From Halobacillus aidingensis (GTDB lineage: Bacteria > Bacillota > Bacilli > Bacillales > Halobacillaceae): 64,000 nucleotides of DNA. Shown piece by piece: positions 16,415 through 26,622 of the stretch. The stretch's first letter is position 1. The number at the start of each line of letters is the position of its first letter. Position numbers and translations under genes: made by a program. A model generated the notes under the pieces. The model worked only from the letters and a program-made list of their open reading frames with translations. It had not been told where the DNA came from and did not search any database. Location of the stretch: positions 301,327 to 365,326 of the forward strand of contig NZ_FNIZ01000001.1 in NCBI RefSeq assembly GCF_900104185.1. Reading direction: 5' to 3'.

Positions 16415-18304
16415 TTATTCCCCGGATACGCGGGCGATTTTCCCTTGTTCGATATACACAAGCAGAATGGAAACGTCTGCTGGATTCACTCCTGATACAC
16501 GGGAGGCCTGTCCGACAGATAGAGGTCGGACCGATTTCAGGCGGTCACGGGCTTCTGTCGCAAGGCCGTGAATCGCATCATAATCAATGTCTTCAGGAAT
16601 TTTCTTCGTCTCCATCTTCTTCATGCGATCGATTTGCTCCAGAGCTTTTTTAATATAGCCGCTGTATTTCACCTGGATTTCCACCTGTTCTTTAACATCG
16701 TCTGGCAGGGGAACATCGCTTGGAGTCAAACGTTCCAAGTGACTGTAATTCATTTCTGGACGCTTCAGTAAGTCAGTCGCACGGATGGCATCTTTCAGCT
16801 TCGATCCACCCGCTTCTTCGATGACAGATTGAACCTCATCCGTCTCTTTCAAAATGACTTTGTCGAGCCGTTTTTTTTCTTCTTCAATCAATCGTTTCTT
16901 TTCTCTGAAGCGCTCGTAGCGATCTTCAGGGATCAAACCGAGCTGATAGCCGATTTCTGTCAAACGGAGATCCGCATTATCGTGACGAAGCATCAAACGG
17001 AATTCCGCACGGGAAGTAAGTAGACGGTATGGTTCGCCTGTTCCTTTGGTCACAAGATCATCAATCATGACGCCAATGTACCCTTGAGAACGGTCAAGAA
17101 TCAATGGTTCAAGATCGAGCGCTTTCGCAGCCGCGTTAATCCCTGCCATCAGGCCTTGTCCGGCAGCTTCTTCGTATCCGGATGTTCCGTTAAGCTGTCC
17201 AGCTGTAAACAGGCCTTCGATCTGTTTCGTTTCAAGTGTCGGCCACAACTGTGTAGGCACAACAGAATCGTACTCAATGGCATAACCGGCACGCATGATT
17301 TCCGCTTTTTCAAGACCTGGTACGGTACGCATCATTTCATTCTGCACGTACTCTGGAAGTGAGGTGGAAAGGCCTTGGACATAGACTTCCTCCGTATCTC
17401 TTCCTTCCGGTTCAAGGAAAATCTGGTGACGCGGTTTGTCATTGAAACGAACGATCTTATCTTCAATGGACGGACAGTAACGCGGTCCTGTACCTTTAAT
17501 CGCCCCTGAATACATCGCAGATAGTCCTAAGTTATCGTTAATGATTTTGTGGGTGTCCTCGTTCGTGTACGTCAGCCAGCACGGAATTTGGTCGGTGATG
17601 AACTCTGTCGTTTCATAAGAAAATGAGCGTGGCTCTTCTTCTCCTGGCTGGATTTCAGTTTTGGAATAGTCGATGGTGTGACTATTGACACGCATCGGCG
17701 TTCCAGTTTTGAAACGAACCATTTCAATGCCCATTTCCTCCAACTGTTCAGAAAGAGAAACAGTGGATCGCTGGTTGTTCGGGCCACTTTCATATGACAA
17801 GTCGCCGATGATGACGCGTCCTCGCATGAATGTACCGGTCGTAACGATCACAGTCGGAGCATAGTAGGCCGCTTTCGTTTCTGTGACCACACCTTTGACC
17901 TGATTATCTTCCACCAGTACTTTTTCAACCATGGCCTGACGAAGCGTCAGGTTCTCCTGATTTTCAAGCACCCGCTTCATTTCTTTGATATAAAGCGGTT
18001 TGTCAGCTTGTGCCCTCAACGCTCGTACCGCCGGCCCTTTTCTTGTATTTAAAAGACGCATCTGGATGTGCGTTTTATCAATAACGCGCCCCATCGCTCC
18101 ACCTAATGCATCCACTTCACGTACAACAATCCCTTTCGCGGGACCACCAATGGACGGGTTACATGGCATAAAGGCAACGAGGTCGAGGTTCAAGGTCAGC
18201 ATCAACGTCTTCGCCCCGCGGCGCGCGGCAGCAAGACCTGCTTCTACTCCGGCATGACCAGCACCAATAACAATTACATCATAATGCCCTGCATCATATG
18301 TCAT
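16415..18304 (-). CDS. mnmG: tRNA U34 carboxymethylaminomethyl-modifying enzyme MnmG (GidA)
   Basis: 629 residues, full length. FAD-binding [17 protein letters not shown] at residues about 13-29; the GidA signature [11 protein letters not shown] lies near residue 275, with the conserved Cys; C-terminal helical domain binds MnmE. With MnmE it makes the cmnm5 group at the wobble uridine. AAGGAG site before ATG. 51 bp separate it from mnmE. Confidence 0.97.
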   Translation of the reverse strand: MTYDAGHYDVIVIGAGHAGVEAGLAAARRGAKTLMLTLNLDLVAFMPCNPSIGGPAKGIVVREVDALGGAMGRVIDKTHIQMRLLNTRKGPAVRALRAQADKPLYIKEMKRVLENQENLTLRQAMVEKVLVEDNQVKGVVTETKAAYYAPTVIVTTGTFMRGRVIIGDLSYESGPNNQRSTVSLSEQLEEMGIEMVRFKTGTPMRVNSHTIDYSKTEIQPGEEEPRSFSYETTEFITDQIPCWLTYTNEDTHKIINDNLGLSAMYSGAIKGTGPRYCPSIEDKIVRFNDKPRHQIFLEPEGRDTEEVYVQGLSTSLPEYVQNEMMRTVPGLEKAEIMRAGYAIEYDSVVPTQLWPTLETKQIEGLFTAGQLNGTSGYEEAAGQGLMAGINAAAKALDLEPLILDRSQGYIGVMIDDLVTKGTGEPYRLLTSRAEFRLMLRHDNADLRLTEIGYQLGLIPEDRYERFREKKRLIEEEKKRLDKVILKETDEVQSVIEEAGGSKLKDAIRATDLLKRPEMNYSHLERLTPSDVPLPDDVKEQVEIQVKYSGYIKKALEQIDRMKKMETKKIPEDIDYDAIHGLATEARDRLKSVRPLSVGQASRVSGVNPADVSILLVYIEQGKIARVSGE

Positions 18305-18355
18305 TCGGATGACTCTCCTTTTTTTATCATAATGAATATCATTTAAACAGAACGT

Positions 18356-19738
18356 TTATTTTCCTAAGCAGAATTGCGAGAATAACTGATCGATCAAGCT
18401 TTCGTGAACCGTATCCCCGACGATTTCCCCGAGAATCTCCCACGTTCTTGTAACATCGATCTGTACGACATCAAGCGGAACCCCCATTTCCATACCATTT
18501 TGGGCATCTTCAAGGGCTTGTTTCGCTTGTTTTAATAACTGAACATGGCGGACATTCGAAACATACGTCATATCACCAGCGTCCAGATCCCCTTCAAAGA
18601 ACGTATCTCCAATCGCTGTTTCCAATTGGTCGATGCCTTCTTCACGGATCAGGGAGGTCGTAATCACTGGGTGATCCCCAGCCAATTCCTTCACTTGATC
18701 AAGGTCCAATCGCTGTTCTAGATCCATTTTATTGACGATTACGATAATATTCATATCCCGGATCGCTTCGAAAAGTTTCTTATCCTCTTCGCTCAGCTCA
18801 TCCCCATAGTTTAACACAAACAGAATCAGATCAGCTTCTTTCAGTACTTGCCTTGAACGTTCGACCCCGATTTTTTCTACGATGTCTTCCGTTTCCCTAA
18901 TTCCCGCCGTATCAATAAGACGAAGCGGAACGCCACGGACGTTGACGTATTCTTCGATCACATCACGGGTCGTACCTGGGACCTCTGTCACAATCGCTTT
19001 ATTTTCATGGACAAGGGCATTCATCAAGGAGGATTTCCCGACATTCGGACGACCGATAATCGCCGTACCCAGTCCCTCTCTCAAAATTTTTCCTTGCTTA
19101 GCGGTTTGAAGAATACGGGTGACTTCCTCGTGCACTTCTTTCGTCTTCTCTTCCATCATTTCATGAGACATCTCTTCGACATCATCATATTCTGGATAGT
19201 CGATGTTCACTTCGACATGAGCGAGCGTCTCGAGAAGCTTTTGTCTCAATTCCTGAATCAGTTTCGATAGCCGGCCATCCATCTGCTTCAAAGCGACATC
19301 CATCGCCCGGTCCGTTTTGGCGCGGATCAAGTCCATGACCGCTTCCGCTTGAGAAAGATCGATACGACCATTCAAGAAGGCACGCTTCGTGAATTCTCCG
19401 GGTTCCGCTAATCTGGCACCGCTCGCCAACACGATCTCTAAGAGACGATTGACAGAAACAAGCCCTCCGTGGCAGTTGATCTCTACAATATCTTCTCGTG
19501 TAAAAGTTTTCGGGGCACGCATGACAGATACCATCACTTCTTCCGCCATTTCGCCCGATTCTGGGTCAATAATCTTTCCGTAATGCATTGTGTGGGAATC
19601 GACCTCGTTCAAATCCTTCCCTTTAAAAAGGTTGGCAGCAATCGCCACGGCTTCAGGTCCACTCAAACGGACAATGGCGATCGCCCCTTCTCCCATTGGG
19701 GTCGAAATTGCGGTTATTGTATCTGTTTCCACACGCAC
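18356..19738 (-). CDS. mnmE: tRNA modification GTPase MnmE (TrmE)
   Basis: 460 residues. N-terminal folate-binding domain ([17 protein letters not shown]), inserted G domain with [20 protein letters not shown] and NKMD, and the C-terminal catalytic CLGK. Partner of MnmG. GTG start with AGGAGGTGA. The 713 bp upstream of it hold three perfect DnaA boxes and repeat copy B, which separate it from jag. Confidence 0.97.
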   Translation of the reverse strand: MRVETDTITAISTPMGEGAIAIVRLSGPEAVAIAANLFKGKDLNEVDSHTMHYGKIIDPESGEMAEEVMVSVMRAPKTFTREDIVEINCHGGLVSVNRLLEIVLASGARLAEPGEFTKRAFLNGRIDLSQAEAVMDLIRAKTDRAMDVALKQMDGRLSKLIQELRQKLLETLAHVEVNIDYPEYDDVEEMSHEMMEEKTKEVHEEVTRILQTAKQGKILREGLGTAIIGRPNVGKSSLMNALVHENKAIVTEVPGTTRDVIEEYVNVRGVPLRLIDTAGIRETEDIVEKIGVERSRQVLKEADLILFVLNYGDELSEEDKKLFEAIRDMNIIVIVNKMDLEQRLDLDQVKELAGDHPVITTSLIREEGIDQLETAIGDTFFEGDLDAGDMTYVSNVRHVQLLKQAKQALEDAQNGMEMGVPLDVVQIDVTRTWEILGEIVGDTVHESLIDQLFSQFCLGK

Positions 19739-19767
19739 TCACCTCCTGAAAAATGTTTGATTTATAT

Positions 19768-19895
19768 TTATCCACAACAGGAATATTTTTGTTGTCACTA
19801 ACATACTACCTTACCACACCGCCACGTGTTTTGAAAAGATATCAACACATATATTCCCTATTTTCCGCACCTTTTAGTTATCCACATGTGCATAA
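19768..19895. other. DnaA-box cluster upstream of mnmE
   Basis: Three boxes match TTATNCACA perfectly: 19768-19776 (TTATCCACA), 19878-19886 (TTATCCACA) and 19887-19895 (TGTGCATAA, opposite strand). The last two abut head to head. They lie about 3.2-3.6 kb from dnaA, outside oriC proper. Confidence 0.75.
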
Positions 19896-19952
19896 CTCTC
19901 CCTATCATTTTCCCCACCATACCAACGAACAATACTGCCACCAGCTATTTAT

Positions 19953-20370
19953 TAAACAATCTGGCAGCTTTTTTGAAGAATCAGTTTCGAGACTTTTATT
20001 GAGTGGATGGGGCTGCGGGGAATAGCTCACTTTCCGCGGGAGCACGGTGATCCTCATCGGACTGCGTCCTGTGGGGTCTCACCATGCACTTTTTTCGCGC
20101 AGGAGTCTCGCCATCCCTTTTCGCCTCTTTGCCATAGAAGATTCTTGAAACCACTTCTAAATGGTCAGCTCGTATGATTGAAGGAAGTGGATTATATAAA
20201 ACGCTCCACAGATCGTAAAAGCTTGATACAGAACGCTCTATACTTCCAACAGAGGAATAGTGGAAGACCACTCAACTTGGTAAAGGGGTTCGTTTCTCCC
20301 CTATATCCAATGGGGTGGTTGGAAAGCTGCGAGACTCCCGTGGGAGAAAGGAGGTATGAGAGATCCCGCA
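19953..20370. repeat. Long palindromic intergenic repeat, copy B (one end missing)
   Basis: Starts like copy A (TAAACAATCTGGCAGC, then GAATCAGTTTCGAGACTTTT) and keeps both GC-rich arms as far as GAGATCCCGCA near 20370. After this the similarity stops and the outer tip with AGCTCCC is missing. It sits inside the jag-mnmE interval, so transcripts of the core row must cross it. Confidence 0.75.
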
Positions 20371-20397
20371 ATCGCGAGCGTTTGTTGATTTAGGAAT

Positions 20398-20446
20398 CCA
20401 TAAAAAATGCTTCTGTTCATGTGAGATGAACAGAAGCATGATAAAA
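20398..20446 (-). terminator. Probable terminator after jag
   Basis: GCTTCTGTTCAT-GTGAG-ATGAACAGAAGC is a perfect 12-bp stem. On the minus strand it is followed by A/T-rich sequence with ATTTTTTATGG, so it probably ends the rpmH-side transcript before repeat B. Confidence 0.7.
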
Positions 20447-20450
20447 AACA

Positions 20451-21065
20451 TTATTGAGGTCGAATGACGACGTGTCTGCGGGGGTCATTTCCGTCAGAAT
20501 CCGTTTCGACTTTTTTATGGTTTTGCAGCGCACTGTGTATGATTTTTCTTTCATACGACGGCATCGGCTCAAGCTTCACTTCCTGATTGGTCCGTACCGC
20601 TTTTTCAGCTAATCGATTGGCGAGATTTTCTAAGGTTTCTTTCCTTCGACCACGATAGCCTTCTGCGTCTAACATGACGGTATAGAAGACATCGGACTCG
20701 CGATTCACAACGAGCTGAGCCAAGTATTGAAGTGAATTCAATGTTTGGCCGCGTTTACCAATCAGCATCGCAATCTTGTCACCTTCAAGCTCCATATAAA
20801 TGTCGCGCTGACGGAGCTCTGTTTTCACCTGGACAGGAGCGCCCATTTGTTCTGCTACTTCATAGATGAATGTTTCGACGTCCTGCACTGGATTTTTCTT
20901 GATCGTTACTTTTACAATCGATGGTTTCGTACCAAAACCGAGAAATCCTTTTTTACCTTCATCAATGATCTCGACATCGACTTGATCTCTTGATGTGTGT
21001 AATTGCTCTAGTGCTGTTTGGATCGCCTCATCAACTGTGGTCCCCGTAGCAGTCCATTGCTTCAC
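20451..21065 (-). CDS. jag: RNA-binding protein Jag (KhpB/EloR)
   Basis: 204 residues: N-terminal Jag domain (ATGTTVDEAIQTAL...GKKGFLGFG), a KH domain around residues 75-150 (GDKIAMLIGKRGQTLNSLQYLAQLVVNR) and a C-terminal R3H domain (MPSYERKIIHSALQNHKKVETDSDG). The family influences cell elongation and sporulation. GTG start shares one base with the yidC stop. Downstream toward mnmE there is a hairpin (AGCATTTTTTATGG side, 20400-20445) and repeat B. Confidence 0.95.
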   Translation of the reverse strand: MKQWTATGTTVDEAIQTALEQLHTSRDQVDVEIIDEGKKGFLGFGTKPSIVKVTIKKNPVQDVETFIYEVAEQMGAPVQVKTELRQRDIYMELEGDKIAMLIGKRGQTLNSLQYLAQLVVNRESDVFYTVMLDAEGYRGRRKETLENLANRLAEKAVRTNQEVKLEPMPSYERKIIHSALQNHKKVETDSDGNDPRRHVVIRPQ

Positions 21066-21823
21066 TAGTTTGCTCCTCCTGTCTCATCTTTCATCATTGG
21101 TTTACGAATGAAAATGGTTTGAAGAATCATGACAATGTTACCGACAATCCAGTACAACGCAAGGGCAGATGGGAAGAAGAATGCGAATGTACCGATCATT
21201 AACGGCATGATATAAAGCATCATTTGCATTTGCGGGTTCTGTGCAGCCGCTCCTCCAGCCATCATCAATTTTTGCTGCAGGAAAGTTGTTGCTGCTGTCA
21301 GAATCGCTAAGAACGGATCCGCTTGTCCAAGCTCTAACCATAAGAAGTTATGAGTTTGAACAGCTTCTGTTCTCATAATTGCATGATAGAAACCAATCAA
21401 AATCGGCATTTGAACGATGATTGGCAAACAACCCGCGAGTGGATTGACACCGTTTTTCTGGAAAAGCTGCATCGTTTCTTGTTGAAGCTTTTGTTGTGTC
21501 TGAGCATCTTTGGAAGAATACTTTTCTCTCAGTTCTTTCAATTCCGGCTGAATATCCTGCATCGCTTTTGAACTTTTCAATTGTTTGACGTTCAATGGTA
21601 AAAGCAGGAGACGAATGATGATGGTTACGATGATAATCGCCAATCCGTAACTTCCATTCGTAGCATCAGCGAAAAACAACAATGTTTGTGATAATGGATA
21701 TACAATATATTCATTCCAAAATCCTGTACTATCCGAGGTGATCTCTTGGTTGACTTCCATACACCCGGATAGGAACGTAAGCACACCTGTCATCGCGACC
21801 AGGATGAGTAATTTATTCCGCAA
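21065..21823 (-). CDS. yidC: Membrane protein insertase YidC/SpoIIIJ
   Basis: 252 residues. Signal peptide with lipobox LSGC, then five membrane segments of the Oxa1/YidC core ([29 protein letters not shown]; the Arg in this first helix is the functional groove residue). Inserts and folds membrane proteins; SpoIIIJ is needed for forespore gene expression after engulfment. TTG start behind GGAAGGAA. Coupled with jag. Confidence 0.95.
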   Translation of the reverse strand: MRNKLLILVAMTGVLTFLSGCMEVNQEITSDSTGFWNEYIVYPLSQTLLFFADATNGSYGLAIIIVTIIIRLLLLPLNVKQLKSSKAMQDIQPELKELREKYSSKDAQTQQKLQQETMQLFQKNGVNPLAGCLPIIVQMPILIGFYHAIMRTEAVQTHNFLWLELGQADPFLAILTAATTFLQQKLMMAGGAAAQNPQMQMMLYIMPLMIGTFAFFFPSALALYWIVGNIVMILQTIFIRKPMMKDETGGAN

Positions 21824-21934
21824 CGTTCCTTCCTCCTTACTGAAATCGCTCTTCTATCTTTTTTTATACAAACCGATGAATGACTTTACGACAATCATAA
21901 GTTTAGCATTAGTTGACACCATAATTCTATATGA

Positions 21935-22288
21935 TTACGTGCGAATTTTTTTATTTAATAGCTTTGACCGTGATAATACATGGGTCAGGCTTTTCTTTAT
22001 CTCATGAAATTCCATTTGGTTCGTCGGTTTCCGTGCAATGATGACAAGGTCGTAATCCGGGTGGATCTCTTCCTCCAGTTCATGAAAGGCTTGCCTGAGA
22101 TACCGCTTGATCTGGTTCCGCATGACCGCATGACCAATTTTCTTGCTGACCGATAAACCAATTCGAAAATGGGATTGATCTTCCTTTTTCATATAATAAA
22201 GGACCAACTGGCGATTGGCGAACGACTGCCCGCGACGAAAAACCTTTTGAAAGTCTTCATTTTTTTTAATACGATAAGCTTTTTTCAT
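21935..22288 (-). CDS. rnpA: Ribonuclease P protein component
   Basis: 117 residues from the ATG at 22286-22288 ([13 protein letters not shown]), which has GGAGGG just upstream; an earlier in-frame start is unlikely. RnpA signature [12 protein letters not shown] near residue 60. Protein cofactor of RNase P in tRNA 5' maturation. Two hairpin terminators lie between rpmH and this gene. Confidence 0.95.
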   Translation of the reverse strand: MKKAYRIKKNEDFQKVFRRGQSFANRQLVLYYMKKEDQSHFRIGLSVSKKIGHAVMRNQIKRYLRQAFHELEEEIHPDYDLVIIARKPTNQMEFHEIKKSLTHVLSRSKLLNKKIRT

Positions 22289-22482
22289 CGAACACCCTCC
22301 AAAATCACAAACAAGGTGGCTTGGGCAGACCGTTTTGCCTTCCACTATTCTCCCAGTAAGAGATCTTTTACATTATGTAGAAAAACATCTCTTTTTATCC
22401 TGCTCTCACCTTTTTAGGCGATCAAAAATCTATAAAAGAATGAACAAAGAATTCTACGCTCATCTTTTCTCTAAAAAACAAA

Positions 22483-22514
22483 AGAGGGACGAAGATCCGC
22501 CCCCTCTTTTGACC
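22483..22514 (-). terminator. Second hairpin between rpmH and rnpA
   Basis: On the minus strand CAAAAGAGGG(GGC)... pairs with GTCCCTCTTTTG and is followed by TTTTTT. Confidence 0.65.
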
Positions 22515-22524
22515 ATTATACTGA

Positions 22525-22552
22525 AAAAAAGACCACTGATTGTTTTCAGTGG
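22525..22552 (-). terminator. Terminator directly after rpmH
   Basis: On the minus strand GCCACTGA-AAACAA-TCAGTGGTC followed by TTTTTTT, starting at the rpmH stop codon. Confidence 0.8.
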
Positions 22553-22553
22553 C

Positions 22554-22781
<228 letters not shown>

Positions 22782-22904
22782 TTATTTTACGACTAGACCC
22801 GTGAAGATCACACCCGTTATATAACAGACCTGTACTATAACAAGTGAAAACAGCTGTCTAAAATAAGCGAACAAAATCTCCCCCTGGCGAACATTCACAG
22901 GATC

Positions 22905-23180
22905 TGTGTATAATTTAAACCTGCGTTTTCTACTGTCCACAACAAATATCGACAAGAAAATCACAAAATATAGTGTTGTGGATGAGTTTTGTCTACAAGG
23001 CGTTGAAATTGTGGATAAGTTATCGTGAACCATTGCAACTGCCTTTTTTATCTGGTATTATATTTGTGTTTAACCGTGAATGACTTCTGAAGACCACAAA
23101 TCTTTTCCACAGATTGTGGATAACGTGTGGACAGTTATTAACACGGCTGTTTATGTAGTTATGCACAAGAGTGTGGATAT
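22905..23180. other. oriC part 1, DnaA-box clusters upstream of dnaA
   Basis: DnaA boxes with a perfect TTATNCACA match: 22905-22913, 23010-23018, 23115-23123 and 23159-23167. One-mismatch boxes: 22977-22985, 23103-23111, 23135-23143 and 23172-23180. This matches the incA/incB regions of B. subtilis. The dnaA promoter lies among them, so DnaA probably represses its own gene. Confidence 0.85.
23033..23061 (+). promoter_or_regulatory. dnaA promoter
   Basis: TTGCAA (23033-23038), a 17-bp spacer and TATTAT (23056-23061). A perfect DnaA box lies 15 bp before the -35 and another about 55 bp after the -10. Confidence 0.75.
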
Positions 23181-23363
23181 TGAAAATAACTTTCTAGAAC
23201 TCTAGTAAAATCAACTTCCGGACATCCACATCCGATCAGAGGTTTTTTAACGACATCTATTATACAAACCTTATACGAATGCCTTTCGATCCTTTTGCTA
23301 CGTTCGAAAAAGAGAACGAAAGGTTTTTTTGTTTTCCACTGAAACAGAGAGGGGTGAAACAAT

Positions 23364-24719
23364 TTGGAGAACATCAATGAATTATGGAACAATACGCTCG
23401 AGCAGATTAAAGAAAAAATCAGCAAACCGAGCTTTGAAACATGGCTGAAAGCAACCAAAGCAGATTCTTTGAATGAAAATACGCTGACGATCGTTGCTCC
23501 GAATGAATTCGCCAGAGATTGGCTTGAAAATCAATATGAGAGCTTGATTACCGAAACTTTATATGAAGTGACAGGGGCGAAACTTGATACAAAGTTCATT
23601 ATTCCGGAATCTAAAGACGACTCACTAGAAGATGTGAAACTATCCTCTAAAAAAGTACCGAATGTAAAAAACAATGGAAACGAAGAATCACCACAAAGCA
23701 TGCTGAATTCCAAATATACATTCGATACCTTTGTTATCGGTTCAGGCAACCGTTTCGCTCATGCTGCTTCTCTAGCTGTGGCAGAAGCACCAGCCAAAGC
23801 CTATAACCCATTGTTTATCTATGGTGGCGTCGGGCTTGGTAAAACGCACCTGATGCATGCGATCGGACACTATGTACTCGATCATAATCCGAATGCCAAA
23901 GTGGTGTATCTATCATCGGAAAAGTTTACGAACGAATTCATTAATTCCATTAGAGACAACAAGGCCGTCAATTTCCGAAATAAATACCGTAGTGTCGACG
24001 TGCTTTTAATAGATGATATACAATTCCTTGCAGGAAAAGAACAAACACAGGAAGAGTTCTTCCATACGTTCAATACACTTCATGAAGAAAGCAAGCAGAT
24101 TGTCATTTCCAGTGACCGTCCGCCAAAAGAAATTCCGACACTGGAAGACCGTCTGCGTTCACGTTTTGAATGGGGCCTGATCACAGACATCACACCGCCT
24201 GATTTAGAAACAAGAATCGCGATCCTTCGTAAAAAGGCAAAAGCGGAAGGACTCGATATCCCGAACGAGGTGATGCTTTATATCGCCAATCAAATCGATA
24301 CAAACATCCGCGAACTTGAAGGTGCGCTGATCCGTGTCGTTGCCTATTCTTCTTTAATTAATAGTGATATCAACGCATCACTTGCGGCAGAAGCTTTGAA
24401 AGATATCATTCCTAGCTCAAAACCTAAGGTCATTACAATTGAAGCCATTCAGGAAATGGTCGGAGAAAAATATAATGTGAGACTGGAAGATTTCCCAGCG
24501 AAGAAACGGACAAAATCCGTCGCCTTTCCAAGACAGATTGCCATGTATCTATCCAGGGAACTGACAGATTTCTCATTGCCGAAGATTGGGGAAGAGTTTG
24601 GAGGACGCGATCATACAACGGTCATTCATGCTCACGAAAAAATTTCAAAAATGGTTGCCGATGATCAACAGCTGCAAAAAGAATTGGATGAAATCAGAGA
24701 ACAGTTAAAATCTCACTAG
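23364..24719 (+). CDS. dnaA: Chromosomal replication initiator DnaA
   Basis: 451 residues. Domain I at 1-85, a charged linker to about 110, then the AAA+ domain with Walker [10 protein letters not shown] and Walker [10 protein letters not shown], and the DNA-binding domain IV with the DnaA signature [11 protein letters not shown]. Binds DnaA boxes and melts oriC. TTG start (23364-23366) behind GAGGGGTGA. Followed by the unwinding region and dnaN. Confidence 0.98.
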   Translation: MENINELWNNTLEQIKEKISKPSFETWLKATKADSLNENTLTIVAPNEFARDWLENQYESLITETLYEVTGAKLDTKFIIPESKDDSLEDVKLSSKKVPNVKNNGNEESPQSMLNSKYTFDTFVIGSGNRFAHAASLAVAEAPAKAYNPLFIYGGVGLGKTHLMHAIGHYVLDHNPNAKVVYLSSEKFTNEFINSIRDNKAVNFRNKYRSVDVLLIDDIQFLAGKEQTQEEFFHTFNTLHEESKQIVISSDRPPKEIPTLEDRLRSRFEWGLITDITPPDLETRIAILRKKAKAEGLDIPNEVMLYIANQIDTNIRELEGALIRVVAYSSLINSDINASLAAEALKDIIPSSKPKVITIEAIQEMVGEKYNVRLEDFPAKKRTKSVAFPRQIAMYLSRELTDFSLPKIGEEFGGRDHTTVIHAHEKISKMVADDQQLQKELDEIREQLKSH

Positions 24720-24880
24720 TGGATAATGTGAATAGTGATTGCACGTTCGTCAACACCCTATCCACATGTGGATAACCTTATAAAATAAACGTTTAACCTT
24801 GTTATCCACATTTCCACAGCCCATACTAGTACTATTACTACATTTTATATAAAAATAATTAATATATGCTCAAGTAGGAG
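24718..24880. other. oriC part 2, unwinding region between dnaA and dnaN
   Basis: Perfect DnaA boxes at 24767-24775 and 24802-24810 (TTATCCACA, TGTGGATAA); near-boxes at 24718-24726, 24727-24735, 24758-24766 and 24810-24818. After a short GCCC linker come DnaA-trios (CTA GTA CTA TTA CTA CAT, 24826-24843; GAT-type trios 3' to 5' on the lower strand). Then comes an AT tract to about 24875. Box, linker, trios and AT tract are in the order of the B. subtilis basal unwinding system. Confidence 0.88.
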
Positions 24881-24893
24881 GAGTGTATTCAAA

Positions 24894-26033
24894 ATGAAAT
24901 TCGTTATCCAAAGGGATCAATTGATCAATAGTGTCCAAAACGTCATGAAAGCCATCTCTTCCAGAACCACGATTCCAATTCTTACAGGAATGAAACTCGA
25001 AGCGAGTGAAGAAGGAATCAAATTAACAGGTAGTGATTCAGATATCTCTATTGAATCTTTCATTCCTAGTGAAGAAGACGGTATTGTTTATGTAGAAAAT
25101 ATTGAACCGGGAAGCATCGTTCTTCAGGCCAAGTATTTCCCTGATATTGTCCGTAAGCTCCCTCAAAATACTGTAGAAATAGAAAGTGACCATACTCGTA
25201 ATGTCACGATACGTTCTGGAAATGCAGAATTTCATTTGAATGGCCAAGATCCAGAAGAATACCCACAACTTCCGCAACTTCATACAGAAGATAGTTTTGA
25301 ACTGCCGATTGACCTTTTAAAAAATTTAATCCGCCAGACCGTTTTTGCGGTATCGACTTCTGAAACAAGACCGATCCTGACGGGTGTTCATGTAAAACTT
25401 GATGACGGAAGACTGGAATTCATTGCGACCGACAGCCATAGGTTAGCTTCACGTAAAATTCCTTTGGAACAACCAGAAGGAAAATCTTTACCGGCTGTAG
25501 TCATTCCTGGTAAAAGTTTGACGGAATTAAACAAAATTCTTGATGATTCCGAAGATACGATTGAAGTCAGTGTGACAGAAAATCAAGTCTTATTCCGTAC
25601 GAAACACCTGTACTTCCTTTCCCGCTTGCTTGAGGGCAATTATCCGGAAACTTCTCGTCTGATTCCTGAACAAAGCAAAACGATCGTCAAAATTGACACG
25701 AAGGAATTGCTGCAATCAGTAGATCGCGCATCTCTTCTCGCGAAAGAGAATCGCAACAATGTTGTTCGTTTGATTACAAAAGAAGACAATCATCTTGAAA
25801 TCACAGGGAATTCCCCGGAAGTAGGGAATGTTGTCGAAGAAGTGATGGCGACTGATGTCGATGGAGAAGATCTGAAAATATCTTTCAGTGCCAAATACAT
25901 GATGGATGCACTGAAAGCGGTCGATTATGACCAGGTGAAGGTCGAATTTACAGGAGCGATGCGCCCATTCTTGATTCGCCCTGTCGATGACGACCAGATT
26001 TTACAGTTGATTCTTCCAGTCAGAACTTATTAA
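24894..26033 (+). CDS. dnaN: DNA polymerase III sliding clamp (beta)
   Basis: 379 residues with the three repeated clamp domains; opens with MKFVIQRDQLINSVQNVMKAISSRTTIPILTGM and ends with the family's QLILPVRTY. Ring-shaped dimer that tethers polymerases. AGGAGG site. Followed by a strong terminator, unlike the tighter dnaN-yaaA spacing of B. subtilis. Confidence 0.98.
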   Translation: MKFVIQRDQLINSVQNVMKAISSRTTIPILTGMKLEASEEGIKLTGSDSDISIESFIPSEEDGIVYVENIEPGSIVLQAKYFPDIVRKLPQNTVEIESDHTRNVTIRSGNAEFHLNGQDPEEYPQLPQLHTEDSFELPIDLLKNLIRQTVFAVSTSETRPILTGVHVKLDDGRLEFIATDSHRLASRKIPLEQPEGKSLPAVVIPGKSLTELNKILDDSEDTIEVSVTENQVLFRTKHLYFLSRLLEGNYPETSRLIPEQSKTIVKIDTKELLQSVDRASLLAKENRNNVVRLITKEDNHLEITGNSPEVGNVVEEVMATDVDGEDLKISFSAKYMMDALKAVDYDQVKVEFTGAMRPFLIRPVDDDQILQLILPVRTY

Positions 26034-26056
26034 ATCTCCGAAAAAGGTAAAGGTAA

Positions 26057-26094
26057 AAAGGTGCTTTATGTTTTGCATAGAGCACCTTTTCTTA
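26057..26094 (+). terminator. Terminator after dnaN
   Basis: AAAAGGTGCTTTATG...CATAGAGCACCTTTT, a long stem ending in TTTTCTT. Confidence 0.85.
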
Positions 26095-26385
26095 TTGGTC
26101 AGATTTTTATGTATCATCCTTTGGAATTTCAAGGAAGCGATGACTTTGTTAATAACTGTTCGTTTTTACAGCACTAGATACTTAGGTACCTAAGTTTATT
26201 GGTGAGGACAAAGAAAAATGAAAATGAGCGAATGATGGAAGAATGGGGCAATAAGAAGGTTGAAATGTCACTAAACAAGATATGAAAGAGGCATACAGAC
26301 CTGTTTCGTTGTCTCACACTTTCCTTACACATCTATCTTTAGTAAAATGAAAGATAGGTGAATTCATGAAATAGGGTGAAATGAT
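26095..26385. promoter_or_regulatory. dnaN-yaaA spacer with a 16-bp perfect palindrome
   Basis: No gene is visible. ACTTAGGTACCTAAGT at 26180-26195 is a perfect palindrome of the size of a dimeric regulator's operator. The remaining sequence is A-rich; I could not place a convincing promoter for yaaA. Confidence 0.5.
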
Positions 26386-26607
26386 ATGAACGAAGAGATC
26401 GGTATCAGTACAGAATATATTCCATTAGGGAAGTTTTTGAAATTAGCCAATATTGTCGAATCTGGTGGAATGGTGAAAGTTTTCTTGTCGGAATTTGAAG
26501 TTTACGTAAACGGAGAACCTGACAATCGTCGTGGCCGCAAACTGTATGTGGGCGATACAGTAGAAGTTGAAGAATTCGGCAGCTTCACTGTCGTCAAAGA
26601 AGCTTAG
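26386..26607 (+). CDS. yaaA: S4-domain RNA-binding protein YaaA
   Basis: 73 residues with one S4 domain (IPLGKFLKLANIVESGGMVKVFLSEFEVYVNGEPDNRRGRKLYVGDTVEV). Conserved in the dnaN-recF interval of Bacilli; exact role not established. The stop is 15 bp before recF. Confidence 0.93.
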   Translation: MNEEIGISTEYIPLGKFLKLANIVESGGMVKVFLSEFEVYVNGEPDNRRGRKLYVGDTVEVEEFGSFTVVKEA

Positions 26608-26622
26608 GTCAGGCGTTCCTCT

